A stretch of DNA of 64,000 nt. Source: Fistulifera solaris. Taxonomy: Eukaryota; Bacillariophyta; Bacillariophyceae; Naviculales; Stauroneidaceae. A model generated the notes under the pieces. It was not told the origin of the DNA. It did not search any database and worked only from the letters and a program-made list of their open reading frames with translations. Both the position numbers and the translations under genes were made by a program. The stretch spans positions 1,426,001 to 1,490,000 of the forward strand of contig AP026162.1 in NCBI GenBank assembly GCA_030295235.1, given 5' to 3'. The number at the start of each line of letters is the position of its first letter. Position 1 is the stretch's first letter. Shown one piece after another: positions 52,732-63,573 of this stretch.

Positions 52732-55547
52732 ATGCAGAAAAAAGATCAACAAACAGATTCTCCTTCTTCTATAGATAAACCACTTCAAAATATGGACAGC
52801 AGAGACGGCGGCTTACTTATGGCAGCTCGATCGATTTCCCACCCGGTGCCCCCCCAAACGATTTCCGCCGATTCCGGGTCTTCGACATTTGCACAGATGA
52901 TCATCTCAAGTGAAGAAGAGAGAACAGGAGATAAAGAGAGCTAGAAACATTGTCTACAGCGTATGAAATGTTAGCTGGGAGGGTGAAGAGAAATCGGCCA
53001 GAGGTGGAGGAGGAGATTCAAGAAACGGGCGAATCAAGTTCGAGTGGAGACCAGAATCAATCATCAACACGCGCTCAACATGAAACTTTCAATCAAGAAG
53101 AAGGGGAAAGCAATGTAGACGACAATATACTTGCGCAACAACGCAAAGCAGTGCTTCTAGTCAGATTACAAGAAAGATATCCTTGCGGGAGACTAACAAT
53201 GGTAAGGCCTTTTTGTTTGAGTCTTTCACCAAAGCCCTTTGCTTATGAAACCCTTGACAGATTAATCTTTCGCGGCGGTGCTTGGTAGCTGATGATGCCC
53301 TGTTGCTGGCGGATGCTATTATAAACAATCGGTTTCTTTCGGTGCTCAAACTTAGTTACAATGAAATTGGAGATGAGGGAGTTTCACACATTGCCGCCGC
53401 GATCGGACATGATGGACATCACCATCGAAATTTATCGGTATTAGATTTAGGCTTTAACTCGATTGGGGACGCTGGATGCCGAGCAATAGCAACAAAATGC
53501 ATAGCAGGGAATTTTAACCTCCGGACACTGTTCTTGGCTGGAAACTGCATAAAGAGAAAAGGGGCGATTGCTCTTGCAGAAGCAATTCTTCACGGAAGCG
53601 GCTTAACGAAGCTGCACTTGACAGCAAATGAAATCGGTGCAAGGGGCTTGAAAGCAATAGCAGGAGCGATCACAAAACACGACGAAAGAGCTGCTGCTCA
53701 AATGAGGGTGAGCACTAAGCCGGTACCTAGTGTCGAAGAACTATACATAGGAAATATTGGTGTGAGCGGCGACGAATTTAGGGTCGTACCGGCCATGATG
53801 ATGTCCAGTGTATCTCTCCGATGCATTTCAATAGCGGGTTGTGGCGTGGGAGACCACGAAATGCAATTACTCTCTCAGGCTATTTCGCAAAACAAAAGTC
53901 TCCCTTTAGAAAAGCTTGTATTTTCCTTCAACGAGATTTCCTGTCAAGGCGTAGAGTCTCTGATGAATGCCGCTTGGGGATCAAAGTCATTGCGTGCCAT
54001 CAGATTGGATAATAACAGGATACAGGACAGAGGAGCGCAACTTTGTGCCGTCGCGCTTACGTCTATTCAAATGGAAATTCTCGATCTTAGTTTCAATCGC
54101 AACATTTCGACCACAGGAATTAAAGCGTTGATGAAGAATATATCTGAAAATAACTCATTGCGCTCGCTGGGTTTGGCGGGTATACATCTGGATCAGAACT
54201 CATCAAAGGCGCTTTCTTATGCACTTGCTTACAACATGTCGTTGCAAACATTGTATCTGGATAACTGCAATGTTGGATATGCCTCCCAAAGACACATTGT
54301 CGCTGGTATTGTATCCAACCAGAGGGCGTCGCTTCGCTTGGTAACAGGATTCGATATTGCTCGTAAGTTTTGTTGAGTCTTGCGTCCTCGTTTCGGTCTT
54401 ACATTGATCACGACTCTAATGGTCGCTTTTTATTTTCAGCAATCGCAATAACGCTCGGCTTGCCACGGCTACCAGAGACCTGGTCGAATGACCAGGTTTT
54501 GGGCTTCATTCGCTACATGTGGCAACAATGGTTATTGAAATCTGGAAGGGGAAAGGCTTCTAACGTAATGGAAGTTCGGGGACCTGCTCCACCTGCGGCT
54601 GTCGCCGCAGCTTCCAAAATCGCATTCTCTTCACTCAGCTCTGATACAAGCGATCTATTTCAGACTGAACTACATGAGAAATTGCCGTCTGAGCAACCTC
54701 CAATGGATCGCATAACAGATGCCCTTCTGGAACGAACCGATTCGGGAACTATCGAAATTCCGACATTTGATGATGCAAATGAGGAAGACTTGAAGGAATG
54801 GACCGGTGATCGCGTTAGAACGTGCCAAGTCTCATCTTACTCTATGGTGCGCTCGGCATTGGAAGATCCTGAAAGACGCAACCAAAACTTGTTGTGGCTC
54901 AGAAGCCATTTTAGAGCCTTGAACGATATTGGACGTCTTCCTTTCAACAATGCAGATTTATGGCAGCTTCATCAATACTACTTTTCTCCTCCTTATTCAG
55001 ACACCGACAACGACGACAGTAAAGTTGCCGCAGGCATGGTTGTAAGCGCTGCTGGTGTTACTCAGCAACCTCTTTGGGGCGAGGAAACAACTATGGTTGC
55101 CTCGCGTTCAATTTCATATCAAACCCTTGGTGATGCTATCGCCGCTTCAGTGGGGACACATCAAAAGCGCCGCCCGTCTGATGAAGATGAAAACAGCGGA
55201 GAAGATAATATGCCTTTGGCGAAAAAAGCAAAAAACTACCGAGCAAGGATCGCCTACTATCCCCGTATCACCGTGAGTCACTGGTTATTTGTTCACCTTT
55301 AGCCGCTTCGGATTATTTGTTCTAACACGTTACTCCCTCCCTTTCTCTATATCGCTCATTAGGCCAAGGTTCAGGAACTTGGCAGTCGACCTATGGACCA
55401 CACTCTGTCATTGCTTCGACAGCTAAAATATACTGAAAACATCATGTTTGCGGATCGCAATCCGTATGATGACGCGCAAATCAAAAGGTCCGATCCTTCC
55501 CGACCTTCTCACGCAGACGTAGAAATGGTCTTGCTGGACTTGCTATA
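52732..55547 (+). CDS. Large leucine-rich-repeat (RNI-like) protein
   Basis: Four exons: 52732-53201, 53261-54362, 54440-55272 and 55363-55547. The N terminus is acidic and disordered. Exon 2 encodes at least ten ribonuclease-inhibitor-like leucine-rich repeats, for example LSVLKLSYNEIGDEGVSHIAAAI, LSVLDLGFNSIGDAGCRAIA, LRTLFLAGNCIKRKGAIALAEAI and LRAIRLDNNRIQDRGAQLCAVAL, the 28-residue NOD3-type repeat. Exons 3-4 give a non-repetitive, polar C-terminal region ending SHADVEMVLLDLL. I see no NACHT, kinase or membrane segment. Diatoms have many such proteins. The role is unknown, perhaps nuclear (KKRKAKN-like LAKKAKNYR). The AAA at 52933-52935 needs one more A to join the first frame with the next. 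Confidence 0.85.
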
Positions 55548-55670
55548 GAAATAGACGGTATAAATATTTACCTGTAAATATGCTTATAATCATTTTTGCA
55601 CACTCTTCTTGTGTATTATCTTTAGTACAGCAACAAGATGGCACTCGAAAATGAAGCAAATGCTTACAAC

Positions 55671-56481
55671 TCACAGGGGACTTATAGCAAGAACATCCGC
55701 CATTTCCGCCATGATGCAGTCCACAGATGCGAGCGCACCCATTCCCACCCTCACCACACGCGAGTACCTTAGAAGTCGGCTCAATAATGCGAATGGAATT
55801 CTTTTCACCTTCTTGACGAGACTCTATCGACACGAAGCTTTGAATCGTTTGTAAATGTTGAAATGTGAGGGGATGCTGCCACATGGCCGTGTTCATGGCG
55901 GGTGCAAGAAGAAGAGGTTTAGCCGGTCTCGTGGAATGATACCCAAAGTCCCACGCCCGCGCCACACAAGACAGTGTATCGTCGCAAAAGCCCTGCGCCA
56001 GTTTCGCCAATGTGTGGGCTGATAAGGGTGCAATGAGGAAAATGTCGGCCCAGTCTCGTAGGTCAATATGTAGAACTGGGTCCCCTAACCGGTTCCATCC
56101 TTTCCACTCCTCTTCGGAGGCTTGTTGAGTGGAGAAATCGTCACTTTGTCAGACGTACAGTTCAAGTCGACGCCATCTTTCGGTCAGTCGACGAAGATAC
56201 GTACAGTAAAGCTGAATTGGGGCTCCTTTAGTCGATGACTCCGCCGAATCTGATGTCTGAACCCCGGTGATATAGTCCTGACACAAATCCCAATTTTCCT
56301 TGTCGTATTCTTCAGCTTTCTCCCAAAAATTCGATCCACCAGCACTCAACAAAACACGAACGTGAGCATTAAACTCACGGACGAGTCGCACTGCAATTTC
56401 GGGCGCTTTAACGGCTGCGACAGACCCCGTCACACCAAGTAGTATTTGCGGTCTTTGTTTTCGTTTACTTAATTCCTCCAT
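55671..56481 (-). CDS. PPCDC: Phosphopantothenoylcysteine decarboxylase (PPCDC/Hal3)
   Basis: This flavoenzyme makes 4'-phosphopantetheine in coenzyme A synthesis (EC 4.1.1.36). Two exons, 56481-56201 and 56143-55671, with a 57-nt intron. The FMN loop is LLGVTGSVAAVKAPEIA. Catalytic His lies in PVLHIDLRDWAD. The motif PAMNTAMWQHPLT is nearly invariant in PPCDC, and the catalytic Cys is in VLACGEGGNG. Unlike the bacterial fused CoaBC there is no ligase domain. One base is missing in the CCC at 55738-55740. With it, the end reads ALASVDCIMAEMADVLA and stops at 55671, a normal length. Otherwise the frame runs to 55543. Confidence 0.93.
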
Positions 56482-56629
56482 TCGAGACGTCGAGAGATGG
56501 TTCTAGTTGTGATGAAAGGGCACATTGAAATGATTGGAAATGATCGGGAAATGTTCTGGGAAAATCTGTCAGTCATAAGCAGGCTACCGCAGATCCTCAG
56601 ATTTTCCGTCTGCTTCAAATTGAGCGACA

Positions 56630-56850
56630 ACCTCCTCCACTATAGTCCAAAGTGTTGTCACCGCAATTTACCCACGACTGCGATTCAGTCATGAATCGAA
56701 TTTCTTTCTAGATACAATCAAAGAATCAAAGTACAATAGGTCTAAGTTCGTTCGCAGCAATGTGTTATTATTGCAGTGCAATAATGTCTTAGAGCTTAGA
56801 GGCGCTTGCATTATTACACGCCTTGTTATATTTTTGGGTCGAGAAGCCTG
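56630..56850 (+). repeat. Third copy of the dispersed GACTG/CAGTC element
   Basis: It shares with the copies at 25038 and 25262: CAAAGTGTTGTC, CACGACTGC, TTCAGTCATGAATC (56676-56697), TTCGTTCG, and TTGCATTA(TT)ACACGCCT, then TTTTT-GTCGA. This shared order over about 200 bp defines a dispersed family. No target-site duplication could be confirmed by eye. Confidence 0.6.
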
Positions 56851-57006
56851 TCAAAGTCAACTGATGTCGTACTATGTGGACGGTATGTACCTTTCGAGTA
56901 CCTGTATGATAACATCGTGTTCTTGAACGCGAAAAATCGAAGAGGGAAAGATAACTTTCGAAAGGTGTTGCGGAGCAGCATCAAAAGACAAAGAAAGACG
57001 TCCCCA

Positions 57007-57700
57007 ATGACAACGACACAACAAGAAGACGAATTAGGTGACCCCCGGAAGCGGTATCGCAGCAAAGGATAACAAACAAAGCTCTAAGATTTTATTGTGA
57101 CTGCGTCGGAGACATACGAAAATCATTAACTGGTTCCTGCAGCCTGTTCAAAATCGAAATATCTTGACGGATTACAAAAGCAAGATCAAACATCCCAAGG
57201 ACTTGACAACCTTACAGAATCGACTAGAGAGTGGCAGTCATACCAAAGCAGATGAGTTTTTTCGAGCTTTGACAAATATTCGCCAATTGTTTGATATTCA
57301 ACACATCGATACGAGACAGTTTGAGGCCTTTCGCTTGTGATGTGTTTGAAAGTGTGGAATATCTGCTTAAACGGTTCTCAGGGCTGCCATCAGAAGGATC
57401 TTACCCTCCGGTGATCTTCTGCTGGAAATTGTGTGTTGAGATACTGGATAACTTGACCAACCCTACAGATGGTCAAGCGACCGTTTTGTACTTCTTGCAC
57501 CCGGTTTCGCACTATTGCGGTAGAAACTTTTCGCCGGATTATTCAGCAAGGTTGGGAAGCCGATGGGCTTTGGAACTATAACTGTCAACTTGATCGAAGC
57601 TCGCTACCAGAGTGTAGACGAATTTGCTACCGATTGTCGTCTGGTAATTACGAACTCTAACAAGTACTACAGTGATCGCGAAGATGGCAAAACGAGTTAA
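57007..57700 (+). CDS. Divergent tandem-bromodomain protein (frame-broken)
   Basis: Two acetyl-lysine-binding bromodomains can be read. The first (57130-57345) shows WFLQPVQ, YKSKIKHPKDLTTLQNRLESGSHTKADEF and IRQLF. The second (57450-57700) shows LHPVSHYC, PDYSARLG, then KPMGFGTITVNLIEARYQSVDEFATDCRLVITNSNKYY. Between them a linker (SVEYLLKRFSG) resembles the end of domain one. At least four frame changes are needed within 700 bp, most at short homopolymers (for example TTT near 57290-57292 and the AA near 57558-57559). This is either an intact gene with errors or a decaying one. Bromodomains read histone acetylation (family knowledge). The ATG at 57007 is a guess. Intron structure is uncertain. 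Confidence 0.6.
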
Positions 57701-59021
57701 ATTCTTTCTACCGCTTTCGTTGCTTTGTGTAAAAGTAAAAAGGTTTTCACGTTTCTCAAGGCAAACCCTTTCTACCGCTTTTAATGCAAACCAAGCATAC
57801 TGTACTGTTTTTCGTTGCCTTTTTGATGTAAAATTGTCGAATGTCTTCACTAGCCAGCTACCAGGTAGTTCTCAACTCAGCAGCATTTCTCGTTCAGTAT
57901 ATAGCTTGTGTTCAAACTTTTAATGGTCTCGATAACCGGGTCAGTACTCTTTCATGAGCATTTGTTCAATTGCTGTGGCTGGTGGTTCTATGAGCCCAGA
58001 TGTCCGCCTCCGCTAAAGCTTTCAACGAAACTCCAAATTCTTTTGCCCCGCCATTCTTGTTTCGCAGTTATTCCAGTCCCAGCGATGATTGATTGCTGCT
58101 TGCTGCTCGCTGCTTTCGAGGTGCTATACTGGCCCTGGCATGCGAAACTTGTGCATGCTGCTTGATGCTACATGACTTTTCGCTTCAATCACAAACGACG
58201 TCTCCGAATTCAATCACACGAACTCCTTCACTATTTGTGTTTGCCGACGACTGGTCCATTACACGTACATCCCTTTTATGAAAAATACCCCATCATCGCG
58301 ACTTCTTCGCGCCTCCGTTCTATGTATCGCACTCTTCGGTTCCATGTCGTACGGACGCGGGAGCGTTTAGACTTATTCTCGATTCCCGTTCATATCTCTT
58401 TCTTTTCGTCACTGAATGATGTAAGCGCTTTATGACGAAAACAGCCATACTCGCCAGCATCACAGCAATTTGACTCCTAATACAGAGCGCGGTCTCTCGC
58501 TTCGCGCCGTTTCGCGACAAGAGGCGACTGTCACACACAACAGCGACCTGGAATTGAAACGAGAAGGACAATAATCATTACAATAACGACAAAGGGATGC
58601 GAAACTTGCAATAACAACGAGTACATGTACGACATCTCGCAACGGAAACGCGAAAGAAAAGGCATACCTGGAGATTCCTGGCGACTGCGACAAAACCATT
58701 GCTTTAGAATCAAGTGTGCACTTAAATAACTGCAAGAAAAACGAAAGAGGCTACAATAATGATACAACCGGATCACCTTTTGCGCTTTTCCTCTCAAACA
58801 AGAGGAAACTAAGTTGTATAAAACAGAGCGGGCTGTATATTTTGGGCATACTAACAGTTTATGCTATACTATCCTAGTCGTGTATAAAACATTATACCCG
58901 TATTATCGCATTGTACCGCAGCAGCCCGTCGCCGCTTCGCTTCCGCGGTACAGCGCGCGGTACCCAGGTACGCAGTAGATTTGCCGCACTTTTTTCTCTT
59001 GAAACAAGGTCTTGCAACACA
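57701..59021. repeat. Gap holding fragments duplicated at the right end of the window
   Basis: 57786-57870 (TGCAAACCAAGCAT...TCACTAGCCAG) resembles 63867-63955 inside the phosphatase gene at the right edge. About 58345-58418 (GACGCGGGAGCGTTT-GACTTATTCTCG...) is about 93% like 63267-63335. In the left gap the phosphatase-like fragment comes first. On the right, the 75-bp word comes first. Both copies of each run in the same direction. So pieces of one locus have been copied. The rest of this 1.3-kb gap has no supported gene. Confidence 0.55.
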
Positions 59022-62000
59022 ATGATAAAATCTATCAAAACAAACAAAACTTTCGCGAGCTTCGTGCTCTTTACTTGCATCATTACGTCTCCTGTCGGCC
59101 GGATTGGCTCTTTCTTCGCTCCGGCGGAGATTCAGTTTGCTCTGGAGATTGTAAGTTTGCTGCGCAACAGCGCAAGTGTTCAGTCGCTTTCGGAGTCGGT
59201 GTGTGTTTTCTCCTGCGTCTGTTTGCTTGTTCTGTCGCTCTTGTCGGTTCTTCGCATCATTCTTGTGCCTGCTTGCGTTGCAGGGCTTGTGTTGATGCGT
59301 TTCTGCGCTCGGACCGTCGCAGAAATTGCTCTTCTGGCGCTGAAGAGTTTGTGCTCGACCATGTGGGCGTTGTTTGGTCGTCGTGCGGCTGTTTGCTTCG
59401 TTCTTTTCAGCGCAAACGGCTGTTTGTATCGTGAAGATGTTCTCTTGCAAAAGAACACGGAGTTTCCAGTTCGTTTGGAGACTCTACGTCTCACGATGTT
59501 TCGTCCTGTAGCTCCGGTACGTGAGGCTACGGGGAAACAATTTGTTTTGAAGCGAAACCACCGTGTCATTTTTCAGGTGTCTTTCGTCTTGGTCCTCTTT
59601 CTTATGTTGATTGGAGTTGTTGCGGCTTGTGGAGATGCCAGATGGATCGGTACTTCCGCAGTTGGCTTGTATTTGTTGTTTGCTGAGCTTGGTCGGTCGT
59701 CCGCAGCAACAGCCATTCAGAATTATTTGCGATTGGGCGACTTCGAGACGTCCAGCTCTTTTGCTCTCGATCCCATTCGCCGTGTGTGTGAATTTTCAAA
59801 CAAGCGTGTTGTTTGGAACGCACATTTCCGATGCTTGTTGAAGGAAAGTGGTCTTCTTCGCGTTCATTTTCTTCCCGATGATGATTTGCTGTCGTTTTGT
59901 TTCATCGAACGGATTGGGCAACTAAATGCTCGTGAATACCTCACTGATCCTCGTCATTGTCGTCGTCGCATTGGGGCGATGCCTTTTGCTCCAATAAAGA
60001 CGAAACCGGCTGCTGAGTCTTCTATGAGTTCCGCGTCGACAGTTCTTGCTTCGGTCAGAGTGAAATTGTTTGAGGAGACGATCGATACGGACGATGCTGT
60101 GCCAATGGACTGGTCACCGACGCCTCCCACTCCTGTGAATGCGAAGCGGTTTGCCGAGGAAGCTGTACCGATTGAATGGTCCCCCACAATGAAGCGTCGG
60201 GTATTTGCAGAAGAGTCTCCTGTCGGCCGGATTGGCTGTTTCTTCGCTCCGGCGAAGATTCAGTTTGCTCTGGAGATTGTGAGTATGCTGCGCAACAGCG
60301 CAAGTGTTCAGTCGCTTTCGGAGTCGGTGTGTGTTTTCTCCTGCGTCCGTTTGCTTGTTCTGTCGCTCTTGTCGGTTCTGCGCGTCATTCTTGTGCCTGC
60401 TTGCGTTGCAGGGCTTGTGTTGATGCGTTTCTACGCTCGGACCGTCGCAGAAATTGCTCTTCTGGCGCTGAAGAGTTTGTGCTCGACCATGTGGGCGTTG
60501 TTTGGTCGTCGTGCGGCTGTTTGCTTCGTTCTTTTCAGCGCAAACGGCTGTTTGTATCGTGAAGATGTTCTCTTGCAAAAGAACACGGAGTTTCCAGTTC
60601 GTTTGGAGACTCTACGTCTCACGATGTTTCGTCCTGTAGCTCCGGTACGTGAGGCTACGGGGAAACAATTTGTTTTGAAGCGAAACCACCGTGTCATTTT
60701 TCAGGTGTCTTTCGTCTTGGTCCTCTTTCTTATGTTGATTGGAGTTGTTGCGGCTTGTGGAGATGCCAGATGGATCGGTACTTCCGCAGTTGGCTTGTAT
60801 TTGTTGTTTGCTGAGCTTGGTCGGTCCTCCGCAGCGACAAAGTTGACGCATCATTCCGTGCGATTGCGGAATCTCGAGGCATCCAGCTCTATTGATTTCG
60901 ACCGCATTCGTCTTTTGCGTAAGTTTCGCTGTCGCTCCATGCCAAGCATACAACAATCTGCTTCAAAGCAAGAAGTCCATTCATTTGAGAATCGGGTCTG
61001 TGGTCACCGTCGTCGAGTTCGTTTTGCACCTGGAGGCCAGCTGTGTTCGTTCGTCCTTATCAAGCCATATTACGAGATGAGCGCGGAAGAGCTGGCAAAT
61101 TGCTACGATGGCCGCTTCATGTCGAAGGAGTTCACTGACATGAAAAGACAGGAAGTTAAGTGGGAGCGCCAGTTTGAAGTGTTTCCAAGTGACGACGAAT
61201 CCACGTTTTGCGAACACACGTACTGGAAGTTTGTAAAGCACATTCCGGCCTTTTCAGAGGAGGTGTTTTTCGTGGATGAGAAGGAGAGAGATGCCATCCG
61301 GCTCATTGGACGGCATTTTCAAGGGACCTTCTTCCTTACTTGCGAAAATTTGGACACATTCCTCCCGGATTTGGCTCGTGGGAATCATACGAGCGGCACT
61401 TGGTATGGTACAACAAGTTTTATCAAAAGTGTATTACGTGGTACGACTATCACTTTTGCGGTTTTCCGGTTGAGCCACTGCAACTGCAACTGCCTCAGGA
61501 TGAGGAGGATGAGGAAGCAAGTCTTGACAGTGCTGATGTTTACGCTAACGCTGCCGGTGACGGATACGGCTACGGTGACAGTGTTGACAATCAACCTGAC
61601 AGCTTCTTGGAAACAGAAGCAATGCATGAGCATCACGTTTCCGTTGCAATTGGGGTAATACGTTCTGATCCAGTGAAGACAGCACCGGCTGCTGAGTCCC
61701 CCATGCGTTTCAAAAAATCGACAGTTCTTGCTTCTGTCGAGAAGGATCCTATGACTGAAATGGAGTTAGATGGAGAGATGGCGAGTTCGGACGACCCTGT
61801 TGACGTGGAGGTGGATGCTATGCCGAGTTTGAATGATGCGATTGACATGGAGGTGGATGCAATTGCGTGTTTAAATAAAGTGGCTGAACCCGAGGTGGAT
61901 GCGATAGCGGGGTCGAGTGTTGAGATTCCGGTGGACATGGGGTTGGATGCAATGCCAAGTTTTGATGATGCGATTGACACGGAGGCGGATGCAATGGCGT

Positions 62001-62293
62001 CTTCAATCAAAGAGGCTGAACCGGAGGTGGATGCGATAGCGGGGTCGAGTGTTGAGATTCCGGTTGGTATAGAGTCAGCTGTGATGCCAACTTTGGATGA
62101 TCTGGTTGATATGAAGGAGGATGCGATGCCGAGTTGGGATCATGCGATGTCAAAGAAAAAGAAAAAGTTCTGTTTCTTGCCTCCGCACCCGTCCTTACCT
62201 GGAGCGGAAGTGCAAGGTTGTTGTTTGCTCGCGCATGCGCCCGTACTTGCATCGGCAGTGCAAAAGAATGTTCGAGTTTTGGTAGTTCAATAA
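59022..62293 (+). CDS. Long unknown protein with duplicated hydrophobic module and acidic repeat tail
   Basis: From the first ATG (59022) the open frame runs about 2,600 bp, then continues in another frame if the T4 at 61316-61319 is T5. Total is about 1,090 residues. Two 624-bp direct repeats (59087-59710, 60215-60838) encode the same 208-residue module. Each module has two hydrophobic segments: near LLVLSLLSVL...ILVPACVAGLVLM, and VIFQVSFVLVLFLMLIGVVAACG. Between and after the modules are polar linkers sharing K-T-x-PAAES and STVLASV. A PMDWSPT motif follows copy one. After copy two come DDES, PAFSEEVFFVDEKERD and GYGYGDS-rich text, then three or four repeats of a 44-codon unit with AEPEVDAIAGSSVEIPV. 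Strong GT donors (GTAAGT, GTGAGT) and polypyrimidine acceptors occur inside the modules, so some hydrophobic stretches may be introns. No family recognised. No reverse transcriptase, capsid or transposase motif. Confidence 0.55.
59087..60838 (+). repeat. 624-bp direct repeat pair (59087-59710 and 60215-60838), about 98% identical
   Basis: The copies lie 1,128 bp apart and have equal length. By eye they differ at about ten positions: eight in the first 230 bp and two at the very end. The roughly 390 bp in between look identical. This uneven pattern suggests a recent duplication or patchy gene conversion. Both copies keep the long frame open. Confidence 0.85.
61883..62064 (+). repeat. In-frame 132-bp tandem coding repeats in the C-terminal tail
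   Basis: A block beginning GCTGAACC(C/G)GAGGTGG and continuing through GCGATAGCGGGG is found at 61883 and at 62015, a 132-bp (44-codon) step. Each copy encodes the peptide AEPEVDAIAGSSVEIPV. Between copies there are shorter DAMPS and DAID units. The tail therefore evolved by in-frame expansion. Confidence 0.8.
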
Positions 62294-62477
62294 ATTGATT
62301 TATTGATCTTGGTGCCAGAAAAGCGGAGGATGAGAGAATGTCATGAGGAGGTGCTGGCATCCCGGTTGCGTTGAACTCGACGATAGAATAACTGGCAGGG
62401 ACCGTGACAAGGTACGATCACTCTTGAATCCAAAATCTTTTCTGTGTTTTTCTTTCAAAACCCAATCAATTGGCCAG

Positions 62478-62890
62478 GCGTGGCGAGCCAACTCTCGCGT
62501 TGCGATGAAGGTAGGGCCCCATTCTCTCGTTAAGACGCCAGATGCGTCGTCTGCGAGTGTGATTTATGTGTTGAATCACTCGTAGTTCGGTGACTTGGTG
62601 CAGTGAGACTCAAAATGGTGTTCTTTCTTCTAGCTCCGCGTGCAAGAGTTGAGCTCCTTTTGATTTTGGGATCTAGGCGAGGGCAAGCCAACTCTCCCAC
62701 TGCGATGAAGTTAGGACCCCATATCTCTCGTTAAGACGCCAGATGTGCCGTCTGCGGGTGCGACTCATGTGTTGAATCACCCGTAGCTCGGTATCTTGGT
62801 GCAGTGAGACTCAAATTGGTGGTCTTTCTTCATGCTCCTCGTGTAAAGAGTTGGGCTCCTTTTGGTTTCGGGACCGGCGTTCTATCTATT
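62478..62890. repeat. Two tandem copies of a 210-bp noncoding repeat
   Basis: 62478-62687 and 62688-62890 share GAGCCAACTCTC (or AAGCCAACTCTC), GCGATGAAG, TCTCTCGTTAAGACGCCAGATG, GTGTTGAATCAC, CGTAG, CTTGGTGCAGTGAGACTCAAA and GAGCTCCTTTTG (or GGGCTCCTTTTG). The offset is 210 bp and identity about 85%. They begin about 185 bp downstream of the long ORF's stop codon, so they may form its 3' region or a separate satellite-like repeat. Confidence 0.75.
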
Positions 62891-63573
62891 TTGTCTAAAA
62901 AATGAGAAGTAGTAGACTGGATTTTTTATTAAAATCTTTCTAGTTTTGTAGTTTGCTCTATGTTTGATCCTGGTATACACAGATCGCAGCGTTGGTGACT
63001 ATCGAGTCTTCCGATTGATCGAATACAATTCACGTCGAACCCGGTAATCCCTGATTCGGGAGCACTGGCAATCGACCCTGCTCGACTTGATTTCCACTCA
63101 ATAATTATGCTTTCTTCTTTTCCGAAAAGTTAGTCACCAATAGATCATCTTCGGAGAACTATGTCAGCACTTGCTCATTGCAGGTAGCCATAGGGATTAA
63201 ATACAGTATGCCCGTATTCAAGTTACGACCAAGCGCAAGCATAATACGTCCATGATCTCTCCCATTTCGTACTGACGCGGGAGCGTTTGGACTTATTCTC
63301 GATTCCCGTTCATATCTCTTTTTTTCGTCTTTTGATGTTTTATTACAGCTCATATCATGGACAAGCTGTCTAGAGAAGGTGCAGTGACTAGATTTGCACG
63401 CCGCAACCCTCTTCTCGAGAACAAGTACCAAGCGCGCTATATCTTTACATTGTTACGAAGCTGTCATGCAACCTTGGTGAACATGTACACTTTCTTTTTT
63501 CAATCACAGTCTTGATTCGAGCGCCTTTTCTTCGTCGGCTATCTTTACCCCAGTGGATCGATTGTACTCCACC
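62891..63573. other. Intergenic region carrying the second 75-bp flank repeat
   Basis: 63267-63335 is the partner of 58345-58418. A stretch with TCGAACCCGGTAATCCCTGATTCGGG at about 63032-63060 is tRNA-arm-like but does not extend to a cloverleaf. No gene is supported. Confidence 0.4.

Noticed and set aside
58869-59450. A 193-codon frame on the minus strand inside the duplicated module
   Set aside because: It is the antisense of the longer plus-strand frame, is Arg/Asn/Lys-rich as expected for the reverse of T-rich coding text, and the same shadow repeats at 60114-60578.
63032-63060. tRNA-like T-arm (TCGAACCCGG...TTCGGG)
   Set aside because: No acceptor stem, D-arm or anticodon arm could be paired at the right spacing.
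58345-63335. A transposon bounded by the 75-bp direct repeats
   Set aside because: The repeats are short, no transposase, reverse transcriptase or integrase motif was found between them, and target-site duplications were not visible. Kept only as an open finding about a duplicated locus.
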